Source of the DNA: an uncultured Parabacteroides sp.
GTDB lineage: Bacteria; Bacteroidota; Bacteroidia; Bacteroidales; Tannerellaceae
NCBI GenBank assembly: GCA_910577325.1
Contig: CAJTMR010000025.1
Location: 1 to 52,072 of the forward strand
DNA length: 52,072 nt
Direction: 5' to 3'
Both the position numbers and the translations under genes were made by a program. Below the pieces are notes generated by a model. It saw nothing but the letters and a program-made list of their open reading frames with translations, had not been told where the DNA came from and ran no database searches. Shown here in pieces: positions 25,998 through 34,763 of the stretch (its first letter is position 1; each line of letters opens with the position of its first letter).

Positions 25998-26028
25998 TTT
26001 GTCAATCCCCTAATTATAACTACTTTTG
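25998..26028 (+). promoter_or_regulatory. Promoter of ddh
   Basis: TTTG (25998-26001), 19 bases, then TACTTTTG (26021-26028): a full match to the Bacteroidetes TTTG-N19-TAnnTTTG consensus. Transcription should start near 26034, about 23 bases before the ATG. Confidence 0.8.
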
Positions 26029-26056
26029 TGGCTGAAGAAAAAGTAAAAACTAAAGT

Positions 26057-26953
26057 ATGAAAAAGATTAGAGCTGCCATTGTTGGATATGGCAATATTGG
26101 AAAGTATGTATTGGAGGCCCTCGAAGCTGCTCCCGATTTTGAAGTAGCCGGTGTTGTACGTCGTAATCCGAATGATATTCCGGATGAATTGAAAGGATAT
26201 GCCGTCACCGATGATATCACGAAGTTGGATAAAGTAGATGTGGCAGTTCTGGCAACCCCGACCCGTAGCGTAGAGGCTTACGCCAAAGAAATACTTTCTT
26301 TAGGCATCAATACGGTGGATAGTTTCGATATCCACGGAGGTATTGTCGATTTGCGCCGTTCGCTCGATGCTGTTGCGAAAGCTCATAACACCGTTGCTGT
26401 AATCTCTGCCGGATGGGATCCGGGAAGCGACTCTATCGTTCGTGCTTTGTTGCAGGCGATCGTTCCGAAAGGAATTACATATACGAACTTCGGACCGGGC
26501 ATGAGCATGGGACATACCGTTGCCGTGAAAGCTATCGAAGGTGTAAAAGCAGCCCTGTCCATGACAATCCCGATGGGGACAGGCGTTCATCGTCGTATGG
26601 TTTATATTGAAGTGGAGGAAGGATATGATTTTGATAAGGTAGCCGCAGCGATCAAGGCGGATGATTATTTTGTTCACGACGAAACGCATGTGATCCAGGT
26701 TGATTGTGTGGACGACCTGAAAGATATGGGACATGGCGTGAAGCTTGTCCGGAAAGGTGTTTCCGGCAAAACGCAGAACCAGTTGATCGAGTTTGACATG
26801 AAGATCAACAATCCGGCTCTTACGGCGCAAATTCTGGTTTGTGTCGCCCGTGCAAGTTTCAAGCAACAGCCCGGTGCTTACACGATGATCGAATTGCCGG
26901 TGATCGACATGCTTTACGGCGAAAGGGAAGACTTAATTCGTAAACTCGTTTAA
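26057..26953 (+). CDS. ddh: meso-Diaminopimelate D-dehydrogenase
   Basis: 298 residues. Catalyses NADP-dependent reductive amination of tetrahydrodipicolinate to meso-diaminopimelate, a one-step route to the peptidoglycan cross-linker and lysine. The Rossmann start AAIVGYGNIGKYVLEAL binds the cofactor. The family signatures SAGWDPGSDSIVRA and FGPGMSMGHTVAVKAI are present, as are VDSFDIHGG and THVIQVDC. Length fits the family. It is followed after one base by lgt, so the two are probably cotranscribed from the promoter at 25998. Confidence 0.96.
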   Translation: MKKIRAAIVGYGNIGKYVLEALEAAPDFEVAGVVRRNPNDIPDELKGYAVTDDITKLDKVDVAVLATPTRSVEAYAKEILSLGINTVDSFDIHGGIVDLRRSLDAVAKAHNTVAVISAGWDPGSDSIVRALLQAIVPKGITYTNFGPGMSMGHTVAVKAIEGVKAALSMTIPMGTGVHRRMVYIEVEEGYDFDKVAAAIKADDYFVHDETHVIQVDCVDDLKDMGHGVKLVRKGVSGKTQNQLIEFDMKINNPALTAQILVCVARASFKQQPGAYTMIELPVIDMLYGEREDLIRKLV

Positions 26954-26954
26954 T

Positions 26955-27788
26955 ATGCTTGACTTTATTACCTGGACGGCTGATCCCGCCATCTTTTCCA
27001 TCGGTCCGCGTGAGATACGCTGGTACGGACTGGCGTTTGCCATCGGTTTCCTGATCGGTTACAAGATCGTGGAGAAGATGTGGAAAAGGGAGAAACTCAA
27101 TCCGGCATGGATCGATTCCTTGCTGGTTTATACGATGCTGGGGACGGTAGTCGGGGCCCGTTTGGGTCATTGCCTGTTTTATGCGTCGGACTATTATCTG
27201 GCTCACCCGGTTGAAATTTTAAAAGTTTGGGAAGGCGGGCTGGCCAGTCATGGTGGAACGTTAGGTATAATTATCGCCATCTATTTTTATTCTAAGCGGG
27301 TTAGCCACCGGAGCATGCTTTGGACATTCGACAAACTGGTAGTCCCTACCGGCCTTGTGGCTGCCATGATCCGTTTAGGGAATCTGATGAATCATGAAAT
27401 ATACGGACATCCGACAGATTTACCCTGGGGTTTCCGTTTTATAGAGAACCTGCACGCCTGGAAAAGAGGAGTGGAACCTGTCTTTTCTGTTCCCAGCCAT
27501 CCGACGCAACTTTATGAAGCAGCCGTCTATTTGGTGACTTTTGTTATTTGCATGTGGCTTTATTTTAAGAAAGATGCCTGGAAAAAGGAGGGGCTTATCT
27601 TCGGCGTGTTTATGGTTTGCGTGTTCGGTTCGCGTTTCTTCATCGAGTTCTTGAAAAACGACCAAGAGGCGTTTGAGGCTGATATGATGCTGAATATGGG
27701 GCAATGGCTCAGTATCCCGTTCGTTTTGGCCGGTATCTACTTCGCATGGCGTGCCATGCGGTTGGGAGAGAGGGTGAAGAAGAATTGA
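26955..27788 (+). CDS. lgt: Prolipoprotein diacylglyceryl transferase
   Basis: 277 residues, a polytopic inner-membrane enzyme that moves diacylglycerol from phosphatidylglycerol to the lipobox cysteine of prolipoproteins. Typical Lgt motifs are visible: IRWYGLAFAIGFLIG, GARLGHCLFY, GGLASHGGTLG (containing the essential His), the signature RLGNLMNHEIYG, HPTQLYEA, and FGSRFFIEFLKN. About seven membrane segments. Starts one base after ddh. Lipoprotein-rich surfaces in Bacteroidales depend on this enzyme. Confidence 0.97.
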   Translation: MLDFITWTADPAIFSIGPREIRWYGLAFAIGFLIGYKIVEKMWKREKLNPAWIDSLLVYTMLGTVVGARLGHCLFYASDYYLAHPVEILKVWEGGLASHGGTLGIIIAIYFYSKRVSHRSMLWTFDKLVVPTGLVAAMIRLGNLMNHEIYGHPTDLPWGFRFIENLHAWKRGVEPVFSVPSHPTQLYEAAVYLVTFVICMWLYFKKDAWKKEGLIFGVFMVCVFGSRFFIEFLKNDQEAFEADMMLNMGQWLSIPFVLAGIYFAWRAMRLGERVKKN

Positions 27789-27825
27789 TTTTTTGATTTT
27801 CAACTTTTAATTTTTAATTATCAAA

Positions 27826-29022
27826 GTGTATAAGTTAAAAGAAATAGCAGATAAGATTTACTATGTAGGGGTAAACGACCGGCAAAAAGCTCTTTTTGAG
27901 AATATGTGGCCTTTGCCCTACGGCGTATCTTATAATTCCTATCTGATCGTGGATGAGAAAACGGTCTTGGTCGATACGGTGGATGTGTGTTATTCCGATA
28001 TTTTCCTGAAAAAAATAGCGGATGCTCTCGATGGGCGTCCTTTGGATTTTCTGATTGTGAATCACATGGAACCGGATCATGCGGGCAGTATCCGTTTGCT
28101 GCGCCAGCAGTATCCGGATGTCCGGATTGTCGGAAACAAGCAGACTTTCGGCATGTTGGACGGCTATCACGGTATTTCGACGGGATTGTATGAAGTGAAA
28201 GAAGGAGACACCCTGGATGTGGGCCGTCGCCAATTGTCTTTCTATATGGCTCCGATGGTGCATTGGCCGGAGGTAATGGTCACTTACGATTCGACTGATA
28301 AAATCCTGTTCTCTGCCGATGCCTTCGGTACTTACGGTGCGTTGGACGGCGGCGTGATCGACTCTGAAATGAATGTGGAACACTATTGGGAGGAGATGAT
28401 CCGTTATTATTCCAATATCGTCGGTAAATATGGAAACCCTGTACAGCGTGCCTTGCAGAAGTTGTCGGCACTGGATATCCGGACGATTTGTTCGACTCAC
28501 GGCCCGGTCTGGCGTGAATGTGCAGCGAAGGCGATCGATATTTATGACCGCATGAGCCGTTATGAAGGTGAGGAAGGTGTGACAATCGTGTATGGCAGCA
28601 TGTATGGCAATACCGAACAGATGGCGGAAGTGATCGCTGCCTCTTTGGCTGCCAACGGGGTGAAGAATATCGTCATGCACAATGTCGGCAAGAGTCCGGC
28701 ATCTTATGTCTTGAAAGATATATTCAAGTATAAAGGCGTGATTATCGGTAGCCCGACTTACAGCAACCGCCTGTTCCCCGAAATCGAATCTATTCTCGAT
28801 AAGATCGAAACGCGCGAAGTGAAACATCGTCTTTACGGTTATTTCGGTTCTTTCACCTGGGCGGGAGCTGCGGTGAAAAACTTGGCGGCATTCGGCGAGA
28901 AGATGAAATGGGATGCCGTGGGTGTTCCGGTCGAGCAGAAACAAGCGATGAAAGCGGATAAATATGAAGAATGCTGGGCTTTGGGAGAAGAAATGGCCAA
29001 GAAATTGAAAAACGTGGATTGA
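27826..29022 (+). CDS. FprA-family A-type flavoprotein (flavodiiron protein)
   Basis: 398 residues. The start is a GTG at 27826, since no ATG precedes the conserved LKEIADKIYYVGVNDR. The N-terminal beta-lactamase-like domain has the diiron ligands in NHMEPDHAGS (H-x-E-x-D-H), MVHWPEVMVTYD and CSTHGPVW. The C-terminal flavodoxin domain (from about residue 250) binds FMN through VYGSMYGNTEQMAE and SPTYSNRLFP. Such enzymes reduce O2 to water, or NO to N2O, in the cytosol and protect anaerobes. It follows lgt by 37 AT-rich bases and may be read from the same transcript. Confidence 0.95.
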   Translation: MYKLKEIADKIYYVGVNDRQKALFENMWPLPYGVSYNSYLIVDEKTVLVDTVDVCYSDIFLKKIADALDGRPLDFLIVNHMEPDHAGSIRLLRQQYPDVRIVGNKQTFGMLDGYHGISTGLYEVKEGDTLDVGRRQLSFYMAPMVHWPEVMVTYDSTDKILFSADAFGTYGALDGGVIDSEMNVEHYWEEMIRYYSNIVGKYGNPVQRALQKLSALDIRTICSTHGPVWRECAAKAIDIYDRMSRYEGEEGVTIVYGSMYGNTEQMAEVIAASLAANGVKNIVMHNVGKSPASYVLKDIFKYKGVIIGSPTYSNRLFPEIESILDKIETREVKHRLYGYFGSFTWAGAAVKNLAAFGEKMKWDAVGVPVEQKQAMKADKYEECWALGEEMAKKLKNVD

Positions 29023-29034
29023 AAACGGAAATTT

Positions 29035-29066
29035 TTTGGTCAGAAAGAATAAAGGTATTACTTTTA
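29035..29066 (+). promoter_or_regulatory. Predicted nagB promoter
   Basis: TTTG (29035-29038), 20 bases, then TACTTTTA (29059-29066), one mismatch from TAnnTTTG. It lies about 30 bases before the nagB start. Confidence 0.55.
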
Positions 29067-29096
29067 GAAGCGAAAGAACTAAATTAAAAAAAGCGT

Positions 29097-29909
29097 ATGA
29101 GACTAATTATTGAACCTAATTACGAGCAACTCTCAAAGTGGGCTGCTAATTATGTGGCTGCGAAGATCAAGAAAGCGAATCCGACAGCAGAGAAACCATT
29201 TGTGTTGGGCTTGCCTACCGGTTCTTCTCCCTTGGGCATGTACAAGAACCTGATCGAACTGAACAAGCAGGGCGTGATCTCTTTCCAGAATATCATAACT
29301 TTCAACATGGACGAATATGTCGGTTTGCCGAAAGATCATCCTGAAAGCTACCATTCTTTCATGTGGAACAACTTTTTCAGCCATATCGACATCAAGCCGG
29401 AGAACGTGAATATCCTGAATGGAAACGCAGAAGACCTGGAAGCCGAATGTGCTGCCTACGAAGCAAAGATGAAAGCTGCCGGCGGCGTGGACCTGTTCCT
29501 GGGCGGCATCGGTCCTGACGGGCACATCGCTTTCAACGAACCGGGTTCTTCTTTGTCTTCCCGTACCCGTGTCAAGTCTTTGACAACCGACACGATCATT
29601 GCCAACTCCCGTTTCTTCGACAACGACGTCAACAAAGTCCCGAAGACTTCCGTGACAGTCGGTGTCGCTACGGTCTTGGACGCGAAAGAGGTGCTGATCA
29701 TGGTGAACGGCCACAACAAGGCCCGCGCCTTGCAGCAGGCAGTCGAAGGCGCAGTGAACCAAATGTGGACCATCACGGCTTTGCAGATGCACCCGAAGGG
29801 GATTATCGTTGCCGACGAGGCTGCTTGTGCGGAACTGAAAGTCGGTACATACAACTATTTCAAAGATATTGAAAAAGACAATCTTTGTCCTTGCTCTTTA
29901 TTGAAGTAA
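29097..29909 (+). CDS. nagB: Glucosamine-6-phosphate deaminase
   Basis: 270 residues. Converts glucosamine 6-phosphate to fructose 6-phosphate and ammonia, feeding amino sugars from host glycans and recycled wall into glycolysis. Signatures: PFVLGLPTGSSPLGMY, the catalytic stretch TFNMDEYVGLPKDHPESYH, and GGIGPDGHIAFNEPGSSL with the ring-opening histidine. Full family length. It appears monocistronic, with its own promoter and a downstream hairpin. Codon use is markedly GC-rich at third positions, as in well-expressed genes. Confidence 0.97.
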   Translation: MRLIIEPNYEQLSKWAANYVAAKIKKANPTAEKPFVLGLPTGSSPLGMYKNLIELNKQGVISFQNIITFNMDEYVGLPKDHPESYHSFMWNNFFSHIDIKPENVNILNGNAEDLEAECAAYEAKMKAAGGVDLFLGGIGPDGHIAFNEPGSSLSSRTRVKSLTTDTIIANSRFFDNDVNKVPKTSVTVGVATVLDAKEVLIMVNGHNKARALQQAVEGAVNQMWTITALQMHPKGIIVADEAACAELKVGTYNYFKDIEKDNLCPCSLLK

Positions 29910-29941
29910 TTTTTTTTTTCATAATAGTTTTATTTAATCTC

Positions 29942-29974
29942 GAAAGGCTGTGTCTGTGATAGATGTGGCCTTTC
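29942..29974. terminator. Hairpin between nagB and the TPR gene
   Basis: GAAAGGC (29942-29948) pairs with GCCTTTC (29968-29974). It lies between two convergent genes and next to a T-rich run on the plus strand upstream (29910-29920). Probably shared by both. Confidence 0.55.
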
Positions 29975-30238
29975 TTATTGGTTGAACATGTCTTTGTTGT
30001 AGAAGTTCATGATTGAAATCAGTTGATTGTGGGCGATTTGTGCGGGGCTGTCGGGATTGAGTTCCATCGCCGTAAGATAGTTGTTCAAGGCTTGCCGGAT
30101 ATCCCCTTTTTTGCGGTAGGCGTTGCCACGTAAGTAATACGCTTCATCGCAGGAGGCGTTTTTTTCTATGTATTCGTCCAACAAACGGATTGCTTCGTCT
30201 GTTTTACCGTCGGTAATGAGTTGTTTAATAGTTTCCAT
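29975..30238 (-). CDS. Small TPR-repeat protein
   Basis: 87 residues holding about two tetratricopeptide repeats: DEAIRLLDEYIEKNASCDEA and YYLRGNAYRKKGDIRQALNN then YLTAMELNPDSP. TPRs mediate protein contacts. No signal peptide, so it is cytosolic. It is divergent from topA, and the two promoters overlap in the 150-base gap. Small TPR proteins at this position are common in Bacteroidales, but no specific partner is evident. Confidence 0.85.
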   Translation of the reverse strand: METIKQLITDGKTDEAIRLLDEYIEKNASCDEAYYLRGNAYRKKGDIRQALNNYLTAMELNPDSPAQIAHNQLISIMNFYNKDMFNQ

Positions 30239-30297
30239 TTCGAGATTTATGATTTGTAATTACTGAATTATAGATGCCGATTTGGGCTGATAAAGTG

Positions 30298-30357
30298 CAA
30301 ATTTAAGTCATAAATCATAAATGATAAACCATAAATCATGGATTTTGTGTAAGTTTG
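30298..30357. promoter_or_regulatory. Divergent promoter region for the TPR gene and topA
   Basis: On the minus strand a -7 box TAAATTTG lies at 30298-30305, with a TTTA -33-like element 19 bases upstream (30325-30328), serving the TPR gene. On the plus strand TAAGTTTG (30350-30357) is a good -7 box for topA, but its -33 is weak. The AT-rich DNA between contains several repeats of ATAAATCAT. Confidence 0.5.
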
Positions 30358-30387
30358 CACCCGATTTCAAATAGATAAGACGTTATT

Positions 30388-32736
30388 ATGCAAAAGAATC
30401 TGGTAATAGTGGAGTCGCCCGCTAAGGCAAAAACCATTGAAAAGTTCCTCGGAAAAGATTATAAGGTTATGTCGAGCTACGGTCACATCCGCGATCTGAA
30501 GACGAAAGAGTTTAGTATTGACCTCGAACACGACTATGCTCCGCAGTACGTGATACCGGCCGACAAGAAGAAGCTGGTGAGCGAACTGAAATCCGAAGCC
30601 AAGTCTGCCGAACAGGTGTGGCTCGCTTCCGATGAGGACCGTGAAGGAGAAGCAATATCCTGGCATCTGTATGAAGTACTGGGTCTGAAGCCCGAAAATA
30701 CCAAACGTATCGTCTTCCATGAAATTACCAAGAATGCCATTCTGCATGCTATTGAAACGCCACGCGATATCAATATTAACCTGGTGAACGCCCAACAGGC
30801 GCGCCGTGTGCTGGACCGTATCGTGGGGTTCGAACTCTCGCCGATTTTGTGGCGTAAGGTAAAACCTGCCCTGTCGGCCGGGCGTGTGCAGTCGGTGGCT
30901 GTGCGTCTGATCGTGGAACGTGAGCGGGAAATCAATGAATTTGTAAGTGAGGCGTCTTTCCGCGTGGTTGCCAATTTCATCCTGCCTGACGGGACGACCG
31001 TGTTGAAAGCCGAACTGAATCGCCGCCTGAAAGACAAGAAGGAGGTGGAAGACTTTTTGGAATCCTGCAAGAATGCTTCGTTTACGATTGACGACATCAC
31101 GACAAAACCGGTAAAGAAATCGCCTGCTCCTCCTTTCACGACTTCCACGTTGCAGCAGGAAGCGGCCCGTAAGTTGGGATACTCCGTGTCGCAGACGATG
31201 ATGATCGCACAACGTTTATATGAATCCGGGTTGATCACCTATATGCGTACCGACTCCGTGAACTTGAGTGACTTGGCGTTAGGCACGGCGAAAGAAGCTA
31301 TTTTCGGGACATACGGTGAGAAATATTACAAGTTCCGCCAATACCATACCAAAAGCAAAGGGGCGCAGGAAGCTCACGAAGCGATTCGCCCGACTTATAT
31401 CAGCAATGTGGAGGCGGGAAACTCTCCGCAGGAAAAGAAATTGTATGAACTGATCCGTAAACGCACGATCGCTTGCCAGATGGCAGATGCCGAATTGGAA
31501 CGCACGACTATTTCGGTCGGTATCGGCGGGCAGGCCGAACGTTTTGTCGCTGTCGGCGAAGTGATCCGTTTCGAAGGTTTCCTCCAGGTCTACATGGAAA
31601 GCAATGATGACGATGTGGAGAAAGAGCAGGAAAACGGCCTGCTTCCTCCGGTAAAGCTTCATGAGGCATTGTCGCTGAATGATATCGTGGCAACGGAACG
31701 TTTCACGCAGCGTCCTCCGCGCTATACGGAAGCCAGCTTGGTCCGTCGTCTGGAAGAACTGGGTATCGGGCGTCCGTCCACATACGCACCGACGATCCAG
31801 ACGGTCCAGAACCGCGAATATGTGGTGAAAGGGGATAAGGAAGGCACGGAACGTACCTACACGGTCTTTTCGCTCTCCGGGGGAAAGATCAAGGAGACGG
31901 TGAAGACCGAGACCGTCGGGGCCGACCGCAATAAGCTGATGCCGACCGATATCGGTACGGTGGTGAACGACTTCCTGATGGAGTATTTCCCGGATGTGCT
32001 GGATTACAACTTTACGGCCAGCGTTGAAAAGGAATTCGACTCGGTTGCGGAAGGCGAGCTGGTCTGGACAAAGGCTATCGATAAATTCTATAAGATTTTC
32101 CATCCGATCGTAGAGGCCACGGCTGCCGTCAAGACCGAACATAAGGTAGGGGAACGTCAACTCGGCATGGACCCGAAGAGCGGCAATCCTGTGTTTGTGA
32201 AGATCGGCCGTTACGGCCCTGTCGTTCAGATCGGAGTTGCCCATGCCGAAGACAAGGAGGCGCCGAAGCCCCAGTTCGCCTCTTTGATGAAAGGCCAGTC
32301 CATCGACACGATCACATTGGAAGAGGCTCTGAAACTTTTTGACCTTCCCCGTACGGTCGGTGAGTATGAAGGTAAGGTGATGGTGGCGGCTGTCGGCCGT
32401 TTCGGACCGTTTATCCGTCATGACGGTAAATTCGTCTCTATTCCGAAAGACTTGAATCCGCTTACGATCACGGCTGAGGAAGCCATTGCTTTGATCGATG
32501 GCAAGAGGGAAAAAGACGAACAACGTTTTATCAAGAAGTTCGAGGAAGAGCCGGAGATGGAGATCCTGAAAGGCCGTTTCGGTCCTTATATCTCTTACCG
32601 GAAAGCGAATTATCGTATTCCGAAGACGATAACCGATCCGGTTGCCCTGACGCTTGAAGATTGCAAGAAGATCATTGCGGAAACAGGGGAAAAAAGCGCC
32701 ACTGCCAAGAAAACGGCGCGTAAGAAGAAAGCCTGA
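30388..32736 (+). CDS. topA: DNA topoisomerase I (type IA)
   Basis: 782 residues. Relaxes negative supercoils by a single-strand cut through a 5'-phosphotyrosine. The Toprim domain opens the protein (LVIVESPAKAKTIEKFLG, with ASDEDREGEAISWHL for the metal-binding acids). The cleavage domain carries the catalytic tyrosine in SGLITYMRTDSVNLS. Further motifs are NAQQARRVLDRIVGFELSP and GIGRPSTYAPTIQT. The C-terminus lacks cysteine zinc fingers and has three GRxGP repeats (GRYGPVVQIG, GRFGPFIRHDG, GRFGPYISYRK), then a Lys-rich tail, as usual in Bacteroidetes. It ends before a strong hairpin facing argS. Confidence 0.97.
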   Translation: MQKNLVIVESPAKAKTIEKFLGKDYKVMSSYGHIRDLKTKEFSIDLEHDYAPQYVIPADKKKLVSELKSEAKSAEQVWLASDEDREGEAISWHLYEVLGLKPENTKRIVFHEITKNAILHAIETPRDININLVNAQQARRVLDRIVGFELSPILWRKVKPALSAGRVQSVAVRLIVEREREINEFVSEASFRVVANFILPDGTTVLKAELNRRLKDKKEVEDFLESCKNASFTIDDITTKPVKKSPAPPFTTSTLQQEAARKLGYSVSQTMMIAQRLYESGLITYMRTDSVNLSDLALGTAKEAIFGTYGEKYYKFRQYHTKSKGAQEAHEAIRPTYISNVEAGNSPQEKKLYELIRKRTIACQMADAELERTTISVGIGGQAERFVAVGEVIRFEGFLQVYMESNDDDVEKEQENGLLPPVKLHEALSLNDIVATERFTQRPPRYTEASLVRRLEELGIGRPSTYAPTIQTVQNREYVVKGDKEGTERTYTVFSLSGGKIKETVKTETVGADRNKLMPTDIGTVVNDFLMEYFPDVLDYNFTASVEKEFDSVAEGELVWTKAIDKFYKIFHPIVEATAAVKTEHKVGERQLGMDPKSGNPVFVKIGRYGPVVQIGVAHAEDKEAPKPQFASLMKGQSIDTITLEEALKLFDLPRTVGEYEGKVMVAAVGRFGPFIRHDGKFVSIPKDLNPLTITAEEAIALIDGKREKDEQRFIKKFEEEPEMEILKGRFGPYISYRKANYRIPKTITDPVALTLEDCKKIIAETGEKSATAKKTARKKKA

Positions 32737-32792
32737 TGTATTTGTTCCCGTTTGTGAAGGGGGCGAAAGAAGACAGATAGTCGCATTAAATG

Positions 32793-32851
32793 TAACCCAT
32801 AGCTTTACGGTTGCTAACCCATAGCTTTAGCAACCGTAAAGCTATGGGTTA
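32793..32851. terminator. Strong bidirectional terminator between topA and argS
   Basis: A perfect 23-bp inverted repeat (32793-32815 with 32829-32851) around a 13-base loop. The right side runs into a T-rich tract (TTATTTCTTTTTTG). Parts of the stem are also repeated directly: AACCCATAGCTTTA-like sequence starts at 32794 and again at 32816. Confidence 0.88.
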
Positions 32852-32866
32852 TTATTTCTTTTTTGA

Positions 32867-34660
32867 TTACATCCGTTCGGGAACTTCGATGCCCAACAGC
32901 GACATGGCCGATTTGACGGTCTTGGCTACGTTTGCGGAGAGGACAAGGCGGAACTCCTTCACTTCTTCATTCTCTTCGCGAAGGATGGAGAAGTCGTGGT
33001 AGAACTGGTTGTATTCCTTCACCAAGTCGTACGTGTAATTGGCGATAAGGGCGGGGCTGTATTCCTTTCCTGCTTCGCCAACGACGGCAGCGTAGTCGGC
33101 TATCATCTGGATCAGGTTTTCTTCCTTCTCGGAAATGGCAGTCGTTGCCGGCAGTTGTTCCGGTAAAACGATGCCCTGCTCGGCTGCTTTGCGCAAAACG
33201 GAACGGATACGGGCATATGTGTATTGGATGAACGGACCGGTGTTGCCGTTGAAGTCGATCGATTCCTTCGGGTTGAAGGTCATGTTCTTACGCGGGTCCA
33301 CCTTCAGGATGAAGTATTTCAGGGAGCCGAGGCCGACCATGCGGGCTATGTTTGCGGCTTCTTCCGGTGTCATTTCGTCCACTTTGCCCAATTCCTGCGA
33401 GATTTCGCGGGCTGTGCCTATCATCTCTTCCATCAGGTCGTCGGCATCGACAACCGTTCCTTCGCGGCTCTTCATCTTGCCTTCCGGCAGTTCGACCATG
33501 CCGTAAGAGAAATGCACAAGACCTTTGCCGAATTCGAAACCTAATTTGTCCAGCAGGATGGACAGGACTTGGAAATGGTAGTTCTGCTCGTTTCCCACCA
33601 CATAGATCATTTTGTTGATCGGATAGTCGTCGAAGCGCAGTTTGGCGGTTCCGATATCCTGTGTCATGTAGACGGAAGTCCCGTCGGCACGGAGCAACAG
33701 TTTTTCGTCCAGGCCGTCTTTGGTCAGGTCGGCCCATACGGAACCGTCTTCGCGGCGGTAGAAGATGCCTTTGTCGAGCCCTTCCAGCACTTTGCCCTTG
33801 CCTTCCAGGTAGGTCTGTGATTCGTAGTAGATCTTGTCGAAGTTTACCCCCATCATTTTGTAGGTCTCGTCAAATCCGGCATACACCCAGTTGTTCATCA
33901 TTTCCCACAAAGCGCGTACTTCTTTGTCGCCGGCTTCCCATTTGCGGAGCATTTCGCGTGCTTCGGCCATCAGCGGAGAAGCCGCTTCGGCTTCCTCTTT
34001 CGTCATGCCTTTCGCTTCGAGGGCGGCGGTTTCTTCTTTCAGCTTGTTGCTGAAAAGGACGTAGAAGTCACCGATCAGGTGGTCGCCTTTCTTGCCGGCC
34101 GTTTCGGGAGTCACGCCGTTGCCCCATTTCTGCCAGGCGAGCATGGACTTGCAGATATGGATGCCGCGGTCGTTCACGATATTCGTCTTTACTACTTTGT
34201 AGCCGTTCGCTTTCATGATCTCGGACAGGCTGTAGCCCAACAGGTTGTTGCGCACGTGCCCAAGGTGGAGCGGCTTGTTGGTGTTGGGGGAGGAATATTC
34301 GATCATGACCAGCGGAGACTGTTCCGTGACAGGTACGATCCCGTATGACGGCTGGCCGTTGATTTCGTTTAATAGATCGATCCAGCAGGAACCGGCGATG
34401 GTCAGGTTGAGGAATCCTTTGATTACATTGAACTCGGCTACGGCCGGTTCATGCCGGAGCAGGTATTCGCCAATTTCCCCGGCTGTCTGTTCCGGAGATT
34501 TCTTCGACATGCGGAGGAAGGGAAAAACTACCAGAGTCAGATGTCCTTTGAACTCTTTTTTTGTCTTTTGCAGTTGTACCTGTTCGGTCGCCACATCGGC
34601 GCCATACAGTTCTTTTATGCCGGCGATGATCGCACCGGTAATCTGTTGTTCGATAACCAT
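32867..34660 (-). CDS. argS: Arginine--tRNA ligase
   Basis: 597 residues. Class I aminoacyl-tRNA synthetase charging tRNA-Arg. The N-terminal Add1 domain leads into the HIGH-type site HLGH in SSPNTNKPLHLGHVRNN; the KMSK-equivalent is GKMKSREGTVVDADD. The C-terminal DALR anticodon-binding domain ends in the typical hydrophobic helix and methionine (SAMSLLGIEVPERM). Start chosen at MVIEQQITGAI, the usual N-terminus. A CAAAGGTA (minus-strand TACCTTTG) box at 34696-34703 is a plausible -7 element for it. Confidence 0.97.
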   Translation of the reverse strand: MVIEQQITGAIIAGIKELYGADVATEQVQLQKTKKEFKGHLTLVVFPFLRMSKKSPEQTAGEIGEYLLRHEPAVAEFNVIKGFLNLTIAGSCWIDLLNEINGQPSYGIVPVTEQSPLVMIEYSSPNTNKPLHLGHVRNNLLGYSLSEIMKANGYKVVKTNIVNDRGIHICKSMLAWQKWGNGVTPETAGKKGDHLIGDFYVLFSNKLKEETAALEAKGMTKEEAEAASPLMAEAREMLRKWEAGDKEVRALWEMMNNWVYAGFDETYKMMGVNFDKIYYESQTYLEGKGKVLEGLDKGIFYRREDGSVWADLTKDGLDEKLLLRADGTSVYMTQDIGTAKLRFDDYPINKMIYVVGNEQNYHFQVLSILLDKLGFEFGKGLVHFSYGMVELPEGKMKSREGTVVDADDLMEEMIGTAREISQELGKVDEMTPEEAANIARMVGLGSLKYFILKVDPRKNMTFNPKESIDFNGNTGPFIQYTYARIRSVLRKAAEQGIVLPEQLPATTAISEKEENLIQMIADYAAVVGEAGKEYSPALIANYTYDLVKEYNQFYHDFSILREENEEVKEFRLVLSANVAKTVKSAMSLLGIEVPERM

Positions 34661-34763
34661 ATTCGTTTAGTATATGTTCGGATTTATTTTGCCTGCAAAG
34701 GTACAGGTTTATTTTGTAAAAACCATAAGATTGGTGTTTCCCCTTTCAAGATGGAAGGAGGGG

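Noticed and set aside
27835..28944. Long minus-strand open frame opposite the flavodiiron protein
   Set aside because: Histidine/arginine-rich composition typical of an antisense shadow of a GC-biased gene; the plus-strand product is a clear family member.
31279..32523. 414-codon minus-strand frame opposite topA
   Set aside because: Shadow of topA in the reverse frame, with no domain features.
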